In this document: one piece after another, positions 22,440 to 36,055 of the stretch
How the letters are laid out: each line of letters begins with the position of its first letter
Position numbering within the stretch: position 1 is the stretch's first letter
Assembly (NCBI GenBank): GCA_025403435.1
Contig: CM046342.1
Coordinates: 19,078,631-19,142,630, forward strand
From: Artocarpus heterophyllus
Lineage: Eukaryota > Streptophyta > Magnoliopsida > Rosales > Moraceae
Direction of reading: 5' to 3'
Length of the DNA: 64,000 nucleotides
Notes under the pieces: model-generated
Seen by the model: only the letters and a program-made list of their open reading frames with translations
Told to the model about the DNA's origin: nothing
The model's database searches: none
Position numbers and translations under genes: made by a program

Positions 22440-22980
22440 CTAAATTTTTTTTGGGCCAAAGCTGTATATACTATATACGATGTTGTTAATAGAGTTCTCA
22501 TTTGACCAAAAATAAATTAACTCCATATGAGATTTGAAAGGATAGAAAACCTAATATTGGCTATTTCAAGGTCATTGGTTGCAAATGCTTTATTTTAAAC
22601 ACCAAAGACAATTTGGGAAAATTTGATTCAAAATCCAATATTGGTATTTTCCTTAGTTATTCTACTACTAGCAAAGCTTATGGAGTTTTCAAAAAAAGAA
22701 CTCTAGTTGTAGAAGAATCTATGCATGTTGTACTTGATGAGACTAACATTTCCATAGAGAAAATAGAAGATGATGATGATTTGGGTTTGGAAAACCAAGT
22801 GAAGAGCCTAGACAACAAGGACAATGGAAAAGAAGTCCAAAAAGACCCAAACACTCCCTCAAGAACCATTACAACATGATCAACATCAAGAAGAGATGTC
22901 AAAAGATGAGGACACTTCGTAACCCACGGCAAAAGATTGGAGGTATCACCCTTCTTGCCCTAGCATCGATATAGTTGCTC
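22440..22980 (+). pseudogene. copia-B integrase C-terminal and linker relic
   Basis: Reads GKFDSKSNIGIFLSYSTTSK and AYGVFKKRTLVVEESMHVV, the conserved C-terminal GKF(D/E)xK...FLGY module of copia integrases. An acidic linker with EKIEDDDDLGLENQVKSL leads to the RT. No catalytic residues lie here. Confidence 0.7.
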
Positions 22981-23039
22981 ATGATAGTCGAACTCATGGG
23001 GTGGGAACTAGAGCATCATTCAAAAATATCTACAACAAT

Positions 23040-23860
23040 TTAGCTTTTCTTTCTTAAATTGAACCAAAATCTTTTAAAGAAGTAGAAAATGATGAATCTC
23101 GGATTTTGGGTATGCAAGAAGAGCTAAATCAATTTGAAAGAAGTGATGTATGTGAACTTGTTCCTAAACCTAGTTCTCAATGTGTAATTAGTACTAAATG
23201 GGTATTTAGGAACAAAAGGGATGAGCAAGGTATAGTTATGTGAAACAAGGCTAGATTAATAGCCTAAGGTTTCAATCAAGAAGAAGGTATTGATTATGAA
23301 GAAATCTTTGCACCGGTAGGTCGTTTAGAATCCATAAGGATGTTACTTGCTTTTGCTTGCTATAAAAGGTTTACTCTTTACTAAATAGATGTTAAAAGCT
23401 TATTCTTAAATGGATACATTTTAGAAGAGGTACATGTCTCTCAACCACCCTAGTTTGAAAACCATAAGTATCCGGATTATGTTTATAAATTGAAAAAGGC
23501 TTTGTATGGTTTAAAACAAGCTCCTAGATATTGGTATGAGATGCTTAGCCAATTTCTAATTTTGTGTTAGAAAAGTGGATACTAATCTCTTTACTAAAAC
23601 AAAGGGTGATGATTTAATTATTCTTCAAATTTATGTTGATGATATAATTTTTGGTGCTACTAATCATTTGATGCATGAAGAATTTTCTAAGTGTGTGCAT
23701 AGTGAGTTTGAAATAAGCATGATGGGAGAATTGAACTTCTTCCTAGGACTATAACTTAAACAAGCTGATGATGGTATTTTTATAAATCAAGCCAAGTATG
23801 TAAGGGATCTCTTCAAAAAGTATGACATGGAAGATCAAAAGCTGATAAAACACCTAGAAG
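23040..23860 (+). pseudogene. copia-B reverse transcriptase relic
   Basis: Blocks in order: MQEELNQFERSDVCELVPKP, TKWVFRNKRDEQGI, a stop, then [75 protein letters not shown] and, in a shifted frame, YVDDIIFGATN (near 23632). This is the copia RT core. It has at least six stops and two frameshifts. Confidence 0.8.
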
Positions 23861-23873
23861 CTCCTCAATTAAA

Positions 23874-24545
23874 TTGGACAAAGATGAAGGCGGTCAGGTG
23901 TTAGACATCACAAAATATCAAGGTATGAATGGATCCTTACTTTACTTAACTGCTAATAGACACGACATCATGTCTAGTGTTGGACTTTATGTTAGATTTC
24001 AATCTAATCCAAAGGAGTCTCATCTTAGTGCCATTAAGCGTATTTTTAGATATTTGAGTGGTACTTGGAATTTAGGATTATGGTATCCCAAAGGCATACA
24101 TATCGACTTGATGAATTATTTCGATGCTGATTAGGCTGAAGGCACTATTGATCAGAAAGGCACAAGTGGTACATGCCATTTTATAGGTTTTTTTACTAGT
24201 CTCATGGTTTAGTAAGAAACAAAATTCAGTTGAACTATCAACCGCAGAAGCCAAGTACATTTTGAGAGCTAGTTGTTGTGCACAAGTCCTTTGGATGAAG
24301 CAAACACTTAAGGTCCTAGGCTTACACTATGACCATGTACCAATTCTTTGTGATAACACTAGTACAATCAATTTATCCAAGAATCCGGTTTCGCATTCAC
24401 ATACTAAGCATGCAGAATTAGACACTATTTCTTATGTGATCATGTGCAAAAAGGAGACATAACTTTGAAGTTTATTAGCACAAATAATCAACTAGCAGAA
24501 ATCTTTACTAAGCCTCTTGTATTAGAATGTTTTTCTTATCTTAGG
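23874..24545 (+). pseudogene. copia-B RNase H relic
   Basis: Frame pieces read KYQGMNGSLLYLTANRHDIM, HLSAIKRIFRYLSGTWNLGL, then after a stop SCCAQVLWMKQTLKVLGLHY, CDNTSTINLSKNPVSHSHTK, and the terminal LAEIFTKPL motif near 24500. These match the copia RNase H end. Two stops and a frameshift disable it. Confidence 0.8.
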
Positions 24546-25150
24546 TGAGGATATGGCATTTTAGATTATCAGATTTACACAATAGTGTTCATTGATGAAT
24601 TTATATTATATAAACCTTGTTTGAGTTTGTATATTTTGTATGATATTGTGTTCTTGATATGTATTTCGTGTTTAATGTTATTGTTTGGAATGATGTTTGA
24701 ATGATTTTTGACATTTTAATGCGTTAAAACTGAGTTTTATTCAAGAATTTCGTGAATTTTCTTAAGGGTTTCTAGCCTCAAGCATTGGTCTGTTGACCTG
24801 TAATGTTAGGCCCGTCGATTGGTTAAGTATGACCTGCCGATCTGTGAGATCGGCATGTCAATCTGTCGGGGTATAGGTATCCCAAACTCAGCAAAAAACC
24901 TATTTTCTCACATTTTCTTTTCTCCTCCATGCTGTTCTCTCTCTAAATAGTGTGAAAATCATTTTCCAAGCCTTAATACTTCAAAATCTTGTGATTTTCT
25001 TTCAAGATCGGCATTTCTCTCTTGATTTTCTTCAATTTAATCACAAAAAATTTCAAGTTTTCATCACTTTTCACTCTCTTTCTCCTCCAATCTGTGTCCT
25101 AGTTTCTTCCCTATTCAAAAATTTGAATTTTTGTGCAATTTCTTCTCAAA
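24546..25150 (+). other. copia-B spacer between pol and env-like region
   Basis: Non-coding. It has a short cluster of the palindromic motif at about 24830-24870 (gacctgccgatctgtgagatcggcatg) and a pyrimidine-rich stretch at 24900-25110. Confidence 0.45.
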
Positions 25151-25153
25151 TTC

Positions 25154-25408
25154 ATGGCTCTCAAGCGTCAACATCATAATGTCTTCAAGTTCACGCCTCT
25201 TCAAGTGCACAAAATCTATGGCTAATAAGAAATCAAACGAAAAGGTAGTCCCTAAAGAATTTTCTAATAAGAATTTTGTGAAATTATTTTCGGGTAGGAA
25301 AATCATTGATGGAAAGTTAGTGTAATTTAACGATTTTTCTAGTTTTGGAATTGAGGAATTATCTGATAGGCTGAAATGGAAGGGAATTATGACTATGAGA
25401 GAGGATAT
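25154..25408 (+). pseudogene. env-like/extra ORF start of copia-B, truncated
   Basis: Reads SSSRLFKCTKSMANKKSNEK, then FSNKNFVKLFSGRKIIDGKL, a stop, and FGIEELSDRLKWKGIMTM. It recalls the opening of the extra ORF downstream of pol in Sireviruses and of related plant retroelement proteins (a GRK[VI]-[VI]-x-G block then a LGW-type block). It is cut by the copia-A2 LTR at 25409. Function is unknown and identity is tentative. Confidence 0.4.
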
Positions 25409-27493
25409 TGTTGAACATGTATGCCTTATGGAGTAAAAATATAATATATTTTTGGCTAGATTTTTATCAATAAAGAATTTATTTATCATTCATATACCAA
25501 ATTGTTGTCCTCTTTACATTTATATTTGTTAGATGTATGATAAGCGAACAAAAGTCTAAGACTGTAGGTCTAAACCTTAAGAATCAAGCATATGATGGAC
25601 AAATTATGCTGAAGAAATGATTCTAAAGGTGACGGTCTAAATCATAAAATCTATAATTGAGGAAATAAGGTTGAGCGCTTTATTCATGAAAAGATTGTTA
25701 TGTTGTTTATATCCCTAATGGGAGATGTTTTGTCTTGGCCATCGGAGTTGGAGTCCATGAATAGAAATATTGGCATATTGTCATAGTTGATGATTTATTG
25801 GATTAGGACATAAGATGTAATTGATTTGGATAAATAATTTTATCTCGACAAATTAATTCACTTTAGACAATCATGTGTGTTGTATTTTAATCTTGAGATG
25901 AATAGTGGGCCTATTGCCTTGACTTATGTCTTTTGATGTACCAAAGGATGACATCCATATTTGATGATTTATTGTCATAGTTGATGATTTATTGGATCAG
26001 GACATAAGGTGTAATTGATTTGGATAAATAATTTTATCTCGACAAATTAATTCACTTTAGACAATCATGTGTGTTGTATTTTAATCTTGAGATGAATAGT
26101 GAGCCTATTGTCTTGACTTATGTCTTTTGATGTACCAAGGATGACATCCATATTTTATGATGGTACGCATACCAATACGTTGGAGACATGACTCTTGATA
26201 GCATAGACTTGTTACTCATAGATGCAGAATCAATATCTCCTATTTAGGAGTTGATGATATCCTCTTATATGCGTTATCCTATAATTAAAAACTAGAGTGC
26301 TCAATTATTTGGATACATAGGTGTAACCGAATGGTATACTGCCTTTGGATGGTAAGTTTTTCGATAGTGAGATAATGGAATGTAAGAGAAAAATAATTGA
26401 GAAGGTAAGATAGAATTTATCTTTAAGCCGACCATGGATGTCCTGTGGGAATATGATACATTATGATATCTCATTGATACTTAGCTATTCGGTTTGTAAT
26501 TTTATATTGTTCGAGAGTGCAACTCTAAGCTTTTAGTGGAGTAGCGTTAGAGTTGATAATTATGAAACATATATCTAGGATATTGAGTTTTATAATTATA
26601 GGGATATTGAACGATATAGGTCCATCAGGTTCTCTTTGCTAGCTTATAATAAATTCTGTAACAATACGGCATGCTTTTCTAATAAATTGGTGACTTATGT
26701 TAAATGATTATATTGGCTAAAATTTGATAAGATCAGATAATTCATGTTTCTTGATCGGTTAAATTGATTTTATGTAAATTAATTCAAGATAAACTTGTTA
26801 AATTATCGGAAACATTTATTTTCCTAGGGATTATCTAGATATGATTGTTTTAATCAGATTACTTCTCTATTTGGTTATTTGACTTAAAACTAAGGCTCTA
26901 TCCAAAGAATCTTAGGTGGGAAATAAAAGATTTACAGGGATCATTTATCGTAAGTTCAATAGGCCGATCTTCAAGTTCTGCTTGCTGATGGAGTATGTTC
27001 GACAGGCCGATTTGCCAGCTCGACCTACTGACTAAGCGATAATTTGATCATGTATTTTTACGTTATTTTATTAGATATTAATCCAGATTCAAATTTTTAA
27101 GGCCTTATTTGATAATAACCGTCCTGGTGATGACCTCTATCAATTAGGAGTGAGTTTTCTAAGTTATTTAGATCAGTTAAGAAATTAAGAGTGAGAACTC
27201 TAAAAACTCTCGGAGAACTATTGTTCACATATCATGAACCTTAGTTCTAGGTTTTCTTAATTGGTTGGAAGAAGAGTCATTGTGGAAGAGCTATACGAGG
27301 TGTGCCCATACACACTCCGATCGTGGATAGAGAATAGCAAAGAATACCAGTTGGTTAAGGGTTGTAGGAGCTCTTCGGCATACAAAGTTAGTAAGATCTA
27401 GTTAATTTATTCATATAGAATGTCAAACTTGTGTTTTAGAAAATACTCTAATTAAAAATTTTTAAATTTTCGCTGCGTACTATTTTTTAAACA
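25409..27493 (+). repeat. copia-A2 5' LTR with internal duplication
   Basis: TGTTGAACATG to TTTAAACA, 2085 bp. About 190 bp are tandemly duplicated inside it: unit 1 starts at 25782 and unit 2 at 25976, running to about 26152, both from catagttgatgatttattgg. The duplication is not present in the A1 or A4 LTRs. Motif units lie at about 26960-27030. Confidence 0.88.
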
Positions 27494-27495
27494 AT

Positions 27496-27507
27496 TGGTA
27501 TCAGAGA
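27496..27507 (+). other. copia-A2 primer-binding site
   Basis: tggtatcagaga, one base off the tRNA-Met site, lies two bases after the LTR end. Confidence 0.85.
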
Positions 27508-27999
27508 TAAGTTTTTTTACATAAATTTATGAGTTTGTGATCATGCTACATGAATAAATTATATGATCTTGATCTCTCCTATGCTCGAATTTAATTTTTT
27601 AGAGAGTTGGCACTCTAGGGTTTCTATATATTTATGTTGCGATGAGATCTTAGATGAATATTTATTAATTAATTATGGTTGATTAAATTATTATTAAATT
27701 ATTTATTTATTAATTAATTTATGCCTGTTATGGTTCCTTAAAGGTTAGAATGCCTATCTAGGTTTTTCACGTAATTAGATAGCTGTTTATTATCACTGTC
27801 TAAGAATTATTATTTAATTTTAAATTTGTAAGAATTTTATAATTAAATAATCATTTAGAGAAGATGAATCCAGAAGATGGATGATAGCAATTCCAATGGC
27901 ATTTTCTAAGTCTCTAAATTTTTATGTATTTGAATTGTTGAAAGTAAGATTGAAAAAATGCATAAAAACTGTATTTTTTTAGAAAACATGATTTCTGCT

Positions 28000-28190
28000 T
28001 GGTTGGCAAGCCAAAAACTTAGGTTCAGTAGGTCGATGGTCACAGACCAATAGGCCAAACCTCTAGGTTTGATAGGCTGTCCGCAGGGCAGAATTCTGAC
28101 GGCTTTGGTGGCAGGGCCAACTTTTAAGTTTAGTAGGCCAATCAGTCATGATCGGCAAGCCGATCACACAAATCAGCATGCCGACGAAGA
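28000..28190 (+). repeat. palindromic-motif array in the copia-A2 leader
   Basis: Degenerate units such as gatcggcaagccgatc (near 28149) and ttggcaagccaa (near 28003) occupy the same leader position as the A1 array. Many CG steps have decayed to TG or CA, as expected for an older methylated copy. Confidence 0.7.
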
Positions 28191-29148
28191 GCTGTGGATT
28201 TTCGAAAAAGGTGAGTTTTTCGATGCAGTTTTGATTTTATTTTTGGGACAATTCTAAGAAACATTAAATTTGGATATGACCAGAAATAAGAAGTATTCGA
28301 TCTATATGGGATTGAAGACATGAAGACGGATAATACATGGAAAAGATACAATTTAAAGATTAAAGGATAAAGAATCAATAATATGTTTCAATTGATCTTT
28401 TGGAAAATTTAATTTTTTTTATCTAGGGTGAAACCATAATATTACGACTATTTATTATTATTTTGCTTGTGGCTTTGCATGATTGCTTTGCTTGTTTGCA
28501 TTATAATATGATTTACCATGTATGTTGATTACATGTCATATAGAATAGGGGGTGCTGCTCATTAAAAATTGTTCATGCATGTTTTAAAGTAAAACCTTGA
28601 TTTTAAAAGATTGAGTGGGAGGAGGTTTTCAAAGAGAGGACCTACGGCCTCCATCATTGGTCCATAAGTAGCACATGGTGGTTCCAACGTCTAGGAAGGG
28701 ACTTCATCATGTACCATGTTAGATCTTTAAGAAGATGAAATATTTTAGCATAATTTATTGTTGTACATCCCTAGGTGGTGATTGTAAATCATTGATAAAA
28801 TATTAAAATGATGGTTATACACTCATGTTAATTTTATAATTAACCTTCCTTAAGAGCTCTGTTTATAAATTTAATAGCCAAAGAAATGATTATTAATATA
28901 TGCTCAATCATACAGGTCCTAGATGGCACATATTAATTAGAAGGGGATACATGTACCTAATTAAATTTGTCAAGTCTTCCTAGGCGACTCGTTGAATTCA
29001 GAGTTGGGAATTATCATTGTAAGGTTGTGATATTTTAAGGTTTTGACATATAAATGCACTTGTATGCTTACTTGATTGTGTTAGTTTACTAAATTATTAT
29101 GATATGTTTACTTATATTTGGTATATGATTCTTTATTGTAGATTAAAA

Positions 29149-32100
29149 ATGTCTAAAAGTGCTTTATCATTGATACTTGACAAAAACCAATTAACCGGTG
29201 AGAATTTTAATGATTGGAAACGGAACTTGAATATCGTCCTATCCATTAAGAAACTGAAATTTATGCTGACAGCACCGTGTCCTCCCAAGCCTATGGGAGA
29301 TTCCAATAATGAGCAAATCCAAACGTATGATTGTTGGAAAGATGCTAACGATTAGGCCTGCTGTTATGTTATGGCCAACATGAATAATGTGCTGTAGGCT
29401 TAATATGAAGATTATAAGATTGTGAAGCAGATCTTAGATAATCTTGAAGGCATGTTTGGAGGCCAGACTCTAACAAAACGGCAAGGGGCACTTCGGAAAC
29501 TTTTAAACTGCAAACAAAGATTGGGGACTCCAATGAAGGAGCATATGAGGTTGGTCATGGCTTACCTTGCTGAGGCTCAAACCAATAGAGCTGACATGAA
29601 TACTGAAACGCAGATGACTTTGGTTTTTGAGACTCTATCTAAGGAGTTTATGCTATCTAAAGTTTCATTTAATTTAAGAAATAGATGAGATATGACCTTA
29701 ACTGAGTTGATGAAGTAGTAACAAGAGTTTGAATATATAATAAGGGAAACTCCTGCTGGTGGTGAGGCCAACTTGGTGGCTGCCTCTAGTTTTAATCCTA
29801 ACTTTGCAAATGGAAAGAAGCAATAGGCTAAGATGGGAAATCTTCTATTCCTACGCATGGCAAGAACAAGAAGAAGAAAAAGAATAACCCAAAGAAGCTT
29901 AAGTGTTTTTTTTCACATCAAGAAGAATTGAAAGGACTTTCTTTCCTGAGGAGGTAGGTGTGATCTTTTGGTTATTGAAACTTGTTTAGTTGAAGAATCT
30001 AGTGACACTTGGGTCATAAATTCTAGAGCAACTAATTTTGCTTGTGTTTCTTTATAGGGGTTCAAAGAAACGAGAAGTCTGTTGCATGAAGACTTCACGC
30101 TTTGGATGGGCGATAGATCCTTAATGTTGGTTGAAGCAGTGGAAGATATCCATCTTTATTTTGATAATTAAAGGAGTTTAGTTTTGCAAGATTATTTTAA
30201 TGTTCCTAAGCTTAAAAGGAAATTAATTTCTTTAGCTTATTTATTTAAAGATTCTTATCTAGTTTCTTTTAATAATAAAGTGGTAATTCGTAAAAATAAA
30301 GCTTTTATCTATAATGGATGTAGGCAAAACAATCTATATTTTATCAAACCTAAGGTGGACTTATAGCTTAATACTAAGGTTAATGATAATAACTCTAAAA
30401 GACTTAAAACTTCTCACTCTAATAAGACCTATCTTTGGCATTTGCGATTAGGTCATATTAACCTGAATATGATTCAAAGGCTAGTAAGGGATGGACCTTT
30501 AAGTCACTTAAAAGTGGAATCTATACCACAATGTGAATCTTGTTTGGAGGGTAAAATGATCAAAAGACCATTTGGGACTAAGGGCAATAGGGCCGAAGGG
30601 GTTCCAGAACTTATGCATAGCGATGTTTATGGACCTATAAATATCCGAGCATGAGGAGGGTATGATTATTTCGTCACTTTTATTGATGATTATCAAGGTA
30701 TGGGTATGTGTAACTAATGCACTACAAAAGCGAAGCTTATGACAAATTTAGGGAGTTTTGGGCTAAAATGGAAAAGCAATTGGATAAACCCATAAGGCAC
30801 TTCGATCCAATCGAGGTCGTGAATACCTTTCTGATGAGTTCTTGGAACACTTGTTAGAGAATGAGATTTTATCCTATTTGACTACACTGGGTACTCCGCA
30901 GTAGAATGGCACAGCTGAGAGAAGGAATAGAACTTTGTTAGACATGGTTAGGTCCATGATAAGTTATTTATCATTGCCTTTATCCTTTTGGGGATATGCA
31001 CTACAAACTGTATGTTATTTTTTGAACAATGTACCTTCAAAATTGGTTCCTAAAACTCCTCAAGAGTTATGGATGGGGAAAAAGACATCCTTAAAATATA
31101 TTTGCATAGAGGGATGTCTAACTCATGTCTTGTTTAAGGAAGCGAATAAGTTGAAAGCACGTTCAGGAGTTTGTGTGTTTTTACGATATCCAAAATGGAC
31201 TAAAGGGGGTTATTTCTATAACCCAAAGGAAAATAAAGTCATGGTTTCAACTAATGCAACATTCCTTGAGGAAAGTTATATGGACGACTATAGGCCTTGA
31301 AGTAAAGTGGTACTCGCAGAGTTGGTAGTGATTTGATCACTCTGAAGGTTTCAAATGAAACTGTTCCAATCAATGTAGAAAAATCAACTGAACAACAACC
31401 TAAGGGGCTTTGGCATAGTGGGAGGATCGGGCGTCAACCTGAGAGGTATATGTTCAATGGTGAAGCCTTTTTGGCAAAATCGGTTAAACATGATAAGGAT
31501 CCCTGCACTTACGAAGAGGCTATGGAGGATGTTGATTCGAAACTCTGGACAGAAGCCATGAACATTGAGATGAAAGCTATGGAGACTAATCAGGTTTAGG
31601 AACTTATGGATCTTCTTGAAGGGGCAAAACCTATAGAGTGTAAGTAGATCTATAAGAGAAAGAGAGGAGTAGATTGGAAAGTCAAAACTTATAAGGCTAG
31701 ATTGGTAGCTAAGGGCTACATGCAAAAGAAAGGAATCAATTATGAGGAACCCTTTTCGCTTGTAGCCATGCTTTAAGTCCATCTGCATTCTCTTGTCCAT
31801 AGTTGCAGCTCTCGACTATGAGATTTGGCAAATAGATGTCAAGACAAACTTTTTGAATGGCTATCATGATGAGTCCATATATATGGTATAGCTAGATGGG
31901 TTCAAGCCTAAGGGTCAGAAGGGTAAAGTTTGTAAGCTGCTAAAGTCAATTTATGGACTTAAGCAGGCTTTCCATTCTTAGAACATATGATTTAATTAAG
32001 TGATCAAGACTTATAGATTAGCCACCATGTGTTTACAAATATATTAAAGATAGGAAGGTGGTTTTTGTACTGCTCTATGGAGATGACATTTTGCTTATTG

Positions 32101-33060
32101 GCAATGATAGTGGGGCGTTGTCAGCGATTAAATTATGGTTGATGAAGTAGTTTGACATGAATGACTTAGGTGAAGCTAATTATGTTCTCGATATCTAGAT
32201 CTTTTGAGATAGGAAAAACAAAATGATAGCTTTATCCCAAATAGGCTACATAGATAAAATTCTCAAAATGTATGCAATACAAGATTCTAATAAAGGTAGA
32301 CAACCATCTAGGCCTGGAATTACTCTTTCTAAGAAAGACTTACCAAAGTTTGATGAAAAAAGAGAATACATGAAGAAAGTGCCTTATGCTTTAGCAGTAG
32401 ATAATCTCATGTATGCCATGCTTTGCACACGACAGGATATTAGTTATGCAGTCAGAATAGTAAGTTGATTTTAGTCGGACCTAGGACCTAGCCACTGGGT
32501 TGCAGTCAAGCATATTTTCAAGTACTTGGGAAGGACTTGAGGCTATATGCTTATGTATTTGGGTGAGGATTTAACACCTCTATGATACATTGACTTGGAT
32601 TTTCAATCCTGTTTGGATTCAAGAAGATCAACTTCAGGTTTTGTGTTTACTTTGGGTGATGGTACATTTATTTGGAGAAGTGTCAAGCAAGATTACACTT
32701 TGGATTCAACGATGGAGGCCAAGTATGTGGTAGCTAGTGATGCTTTGAAAGAAGCAGTGTAGCTCTGCAAGTTCCTTGGGGATCTTTATGTAGTTTCTGG
32801 AATGAATAAGGTAGCATCGTTGTATTGTGATGACACTGCAGCAATAGCTAATGCTAAGGAACCAAGATTTCATAAGAAGAATAAGCACATTGATCAGGAG
32901 TGTCATGTGATAAAGGACTTCGCTGAGGGCGGGCATGTTGTTGTATGCAAAATCTGAGGACAATTTAGCTGATCCATTCATGAAGACACTAACTATGAGA
33001 GTTTTCAAGAGGCGTATGGAAGTTATGGGGATGCGAGATTCATCATATTTACTCATTTAG
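29149..33060 (+). pseudogene. copia-A2 gag-pol, heavily decayed
   Basis: Begins MSKSALSLILDKNQLTGENF. Domain order is as in A1: gag, a zinc knuckle lost near 29905, and a protease site mutated to NSRA in place of DSGA near 30010. The integrase zinc region (MRLGHINLN...CESC) precedes a broken core. RT reads YGDD instead of YVDD near 32074. RNase H ends at a TAG (33058-33060). More than twenty stops and several frameshifts are present, so it is the most decayed of the three family members. Confidence 0.85.
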
Positions 33061-33074
33061 TGCAAATGGGAGAG

Positions 33075-33498
33075 TGTTAGACATATATGCCCTAAGAAGT
33101 AAAGATGTAATATGTTTTTGGAGACATTTCCATCAATAAAGAATTTATTGATTATTCATATATCAAATTCTTGTCCTCTTTACGTTCATATTTGTTGGAT
33201 GTATAATAAGCAAACAAAAGTCTTAGACTGTTGGTCTAAACCTTAAGAATCAGGCATATGATGGATAGATTATGCGGAAGACATGATTCTAAAGGTGACA
33301 ATCTAAATCATAAGATCTACAATCGAAGGAATAAAGTTAGGTGCTTTATTCATGCAAAGATTATTATATTGTCTATATCCCTAATGGGAGATGGTTTGTC
33401 TTGGCCATTGGAGTTAGACTCCATGAATAGAAACATTGGTACATTGTCATAGGTGACGATGTATTAGATTGGGACATAAAGTGTAATTGATTTGGATT
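33075..33498 (+). repeat. copia-A2 3' LTR, truncated
   Basis: Starts TGTTAGACATATATGCCC after the polypurine run aatgggagag and matches the A-family LTR until about 33498 (gtgtaattgatttggatt). Then it switches to unrelated sequence. Confidence 0.85.
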
Positions 33499-33704
33499 TA
33501 CGTGTCCTAAGAAACAAGGTGGCCAAGAGATTAAAATGATTTTGAACATTTATTACCGGTTGTATTTATAAATTAAATGTGATGTAATTTTTATGCTATT
33601 TTTGATTTCTCCATGGACTTGGTACGCTTGGCCTTTTTCCAAGTGTATTCAACTACCAATACTACTAATCCTCTATTGATTAGTTACCACTGACTTGCGA
33701 AATT

Positions 33705-33818
33705 GTGAAATATGTGATTGTCCATTTTTCAATGTATTGAATTTGTGAAATATGTGATTGTCCATTTTTCAAAGTATTGAACTTCTGAAATATGTAATTG
33801 TCCATTTATGATGTTGTG
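33705..33818. repeat. 40-bp tandem repeat, three copies
   Basis: The unit starting tgaaatatgtgattgtccat recurs at 33705, 33745 and 33785 with few changes, in the presumed intron or leader upstream of the hAT ATG. Confidence 0.8.
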
Positions 33819-36055
33819 TTTGAACTCAAATGAAATAAGTATAAAGTACAAAGTATAAACTACCTTGCATCCATGTATGAATTTATCTTATTCAATGATA
33901 TGTTTTAGGTGAAAAATGGACAGTAGTTTTAGTCAATCGCAAGCCTCTTTGAGTTTTGGCATTATTGATAATGCATCTAAAAAAGAAAATCCCATTGATC
34001 TTGAGAATGAGTTTGAATAAGATGAAGAGACAGTGGATGGAAAAAATTCCAAAAAATAGAAAGGCCAAAATCCTCCTAGAGAAACTAGTGATGTTTGGAA
34101 GGATTTCCTTCGTTATTTTTATGAAAAAAGGGAGAGATGAGCAAAACGCAAACATTATGAGGCAAATTTTACTGGTCAAGCAAAGAAGCATGGGACGAGT
34201 ACTTTGTGGAATCATTTGAAAAGTTGCTCGAAAAATCCCAATAAACCTATTAATAAGAAACAAAAGGCCTTAGTATTTGAACCAAAAAAAGGAGACAATG
34301 CAACAAATGGGGGACAATTAGTGGTTAAGCGTTACAATAAAGAGGCTTGTGGGGAAGCTGTTGCCAAGTACATTATATGACTGAATTGCCATTTAGGCAT
34401 GTCAAAAGTGAGGGGTTTAAGCATTTTTGTATAAAGTTTCAACCTAGCTTTGATCGCTCATCAAGGATGATAGTTGCTAGAGAAATTTACAAGATATATT
34501 TAGATGAAAAGAATAGTTTGAATGACATCTTGAAAAAGGAAAGGGTTTTTATTACTATAAATTATTGGACATCAATTCAAAATATTGGTTACATGGTAAT
34601 CACAACTCATTGCGTGAATAGTTATTTTAATTTGCAAAAAAAGAATTATTAATTTCTCTCAAGTCACAGATCATCATGGAGACACTATTGCTAAGGTAAT
34701 TGAAGCTTGTTTAATAGAGTGGGGTATCTATAAAATTTTCTCAACGATAGTTGATGATGCTTGTAGCAATGACAAGGCCATTAAATACTTAAAGAAGAAA
34801 TTTGAAGAGAAAAAAGAGGGGCTAGTACTTGATGGTAACTTGATGGTAAGTTCTTGCACATGAGGTGTTGTGCTCACATTATCAATTAGATTGTCAAGGA
34901 TAGTTTGAAGGAAAAACAAGAGTCGACAAACAGTATTCAAACAAGTTATGATATGTGCAGTCATCGACAACAAGACTATTGACGTTTAAGGAGTGTGTGA
35001 GAATGAACGGGATTCCTTATAAAGGACTTTTATGCTTAGATGGAACTCTACATATTTGATGTTAAACCAAGCATTGAAGTTTCAAAAGGCATTTGAAAGG
35101 TTGGATGGCGATCAAAATTATTTCAAATATTTTTAGGAGGTTTAGAAGGATGGCAATAAAAAGGACGGGCTAGTGGATGAACTTGATTGATAAAATGCAA
35201 AAATCTTTGAGCAATATTTAGCTACTTTTTATGAGATCACTTTGAGGTTTAGTGGTTCCACTTGTGTCACTTCTAATAAATATTTTTGGAATATTTATCA
35301 AATTCAATAGCATTTGTATGATTTGAGTGATGAAGCTCCTAAGAATTCTTTATTGGCATCAATGGCTTCTAAATGAGACTTAAATATAAAAAATATTGGG
35401 GAAAAGTGGAGGAGAGTGATGGATGTTTATTGCTTGCTACCATCCTTTATCCTCGATACAAGTTTGAGTATTTATATTATTGCTTGAGTGCTTTTCATGA
35501 CTCAAGGACATAAGTCCATAGTAAACAATGTTGAGAATGATTTGAGGAAGATGTTTGATTATTATAACGAGAAAGAGCTCGGTGTATTGCCAAAGCCAAT
35601 AGAACCTCAAGCCCAAGCTACTAGTTAAGTAGAAATTGTCAAGCAAACTTCATTGTCTTCATCTTTAATGCTTACTAAAGCTACTAAATTTAGTAGGCAT
35701 GATAGTTTCGTGCAACAACAGCTTAATCAAGATTGTGGTAAAATAAAGAATGAGTTGGACAAGTACTTGAACGAGCCTCCTAAGGAAATAGCCACAACTA
35801 ATGTTGATGATTTTGACATTTTGAAATGGTAGATGGTAAATTTTGTGAAATACAAAGTTTTGTCTCATACTGCCTGTGATGTACTTGTTGTTCCAATGAC
35901 AACTGTTGCATCTAAGGCTGGATTTTCTATCAAAAGCCGCATATTTTATACTTTCAAGAGCTTGCTAAGTCCTAAGGCGGTGGAAGCATTGATTTGCTTG
36001 AAGAATTGGCTAAGTGAGTCTCATTAACCAATCATTGTGATGGAGTATATGAATG

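Larger units (their letters stand above)
8595..25408 (+). mobile_element. copia-B: Sirevirus-like Ty1/copia element, 5' LTR to env-like region, interrupted
   Basis: A decayed element reading left to right: 5' LTR (8595-10066), primer-binding site, gag, protease, integrase, RT, RNase H, then a non-coding spacer and an env-like segment. Copia-A1 (10678-20341) splits gag. Copia-A2 begins at 25409 and replaces the 3' end, so no 3' LTR is seen. The long gag with acidic and coiled regions and the extra ORF after RNase H are features of the Sirevirus lineage. Many stop codons show it is dead, and it is the oldest layer of this stack. Confidence 0.75.
25409..33498 (+). mobile_element. copia-A2: Ty1/copia element, 3' LTR truncated
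   Basis: Same family as A1 and A4 but older: the LTRs and genes carry many substitutions. It starts TGTTGAACATG at 25409 after GATAT in copia-B. The 3' LTR begins at 33075 but stops matching at about 33498, after some 424 of 2085 bp, where unrelated hAT sequence starts. No 3' target duplication remains, so a deletion or rearrangement joined it to the hAT locus. Confidence 0.88.
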
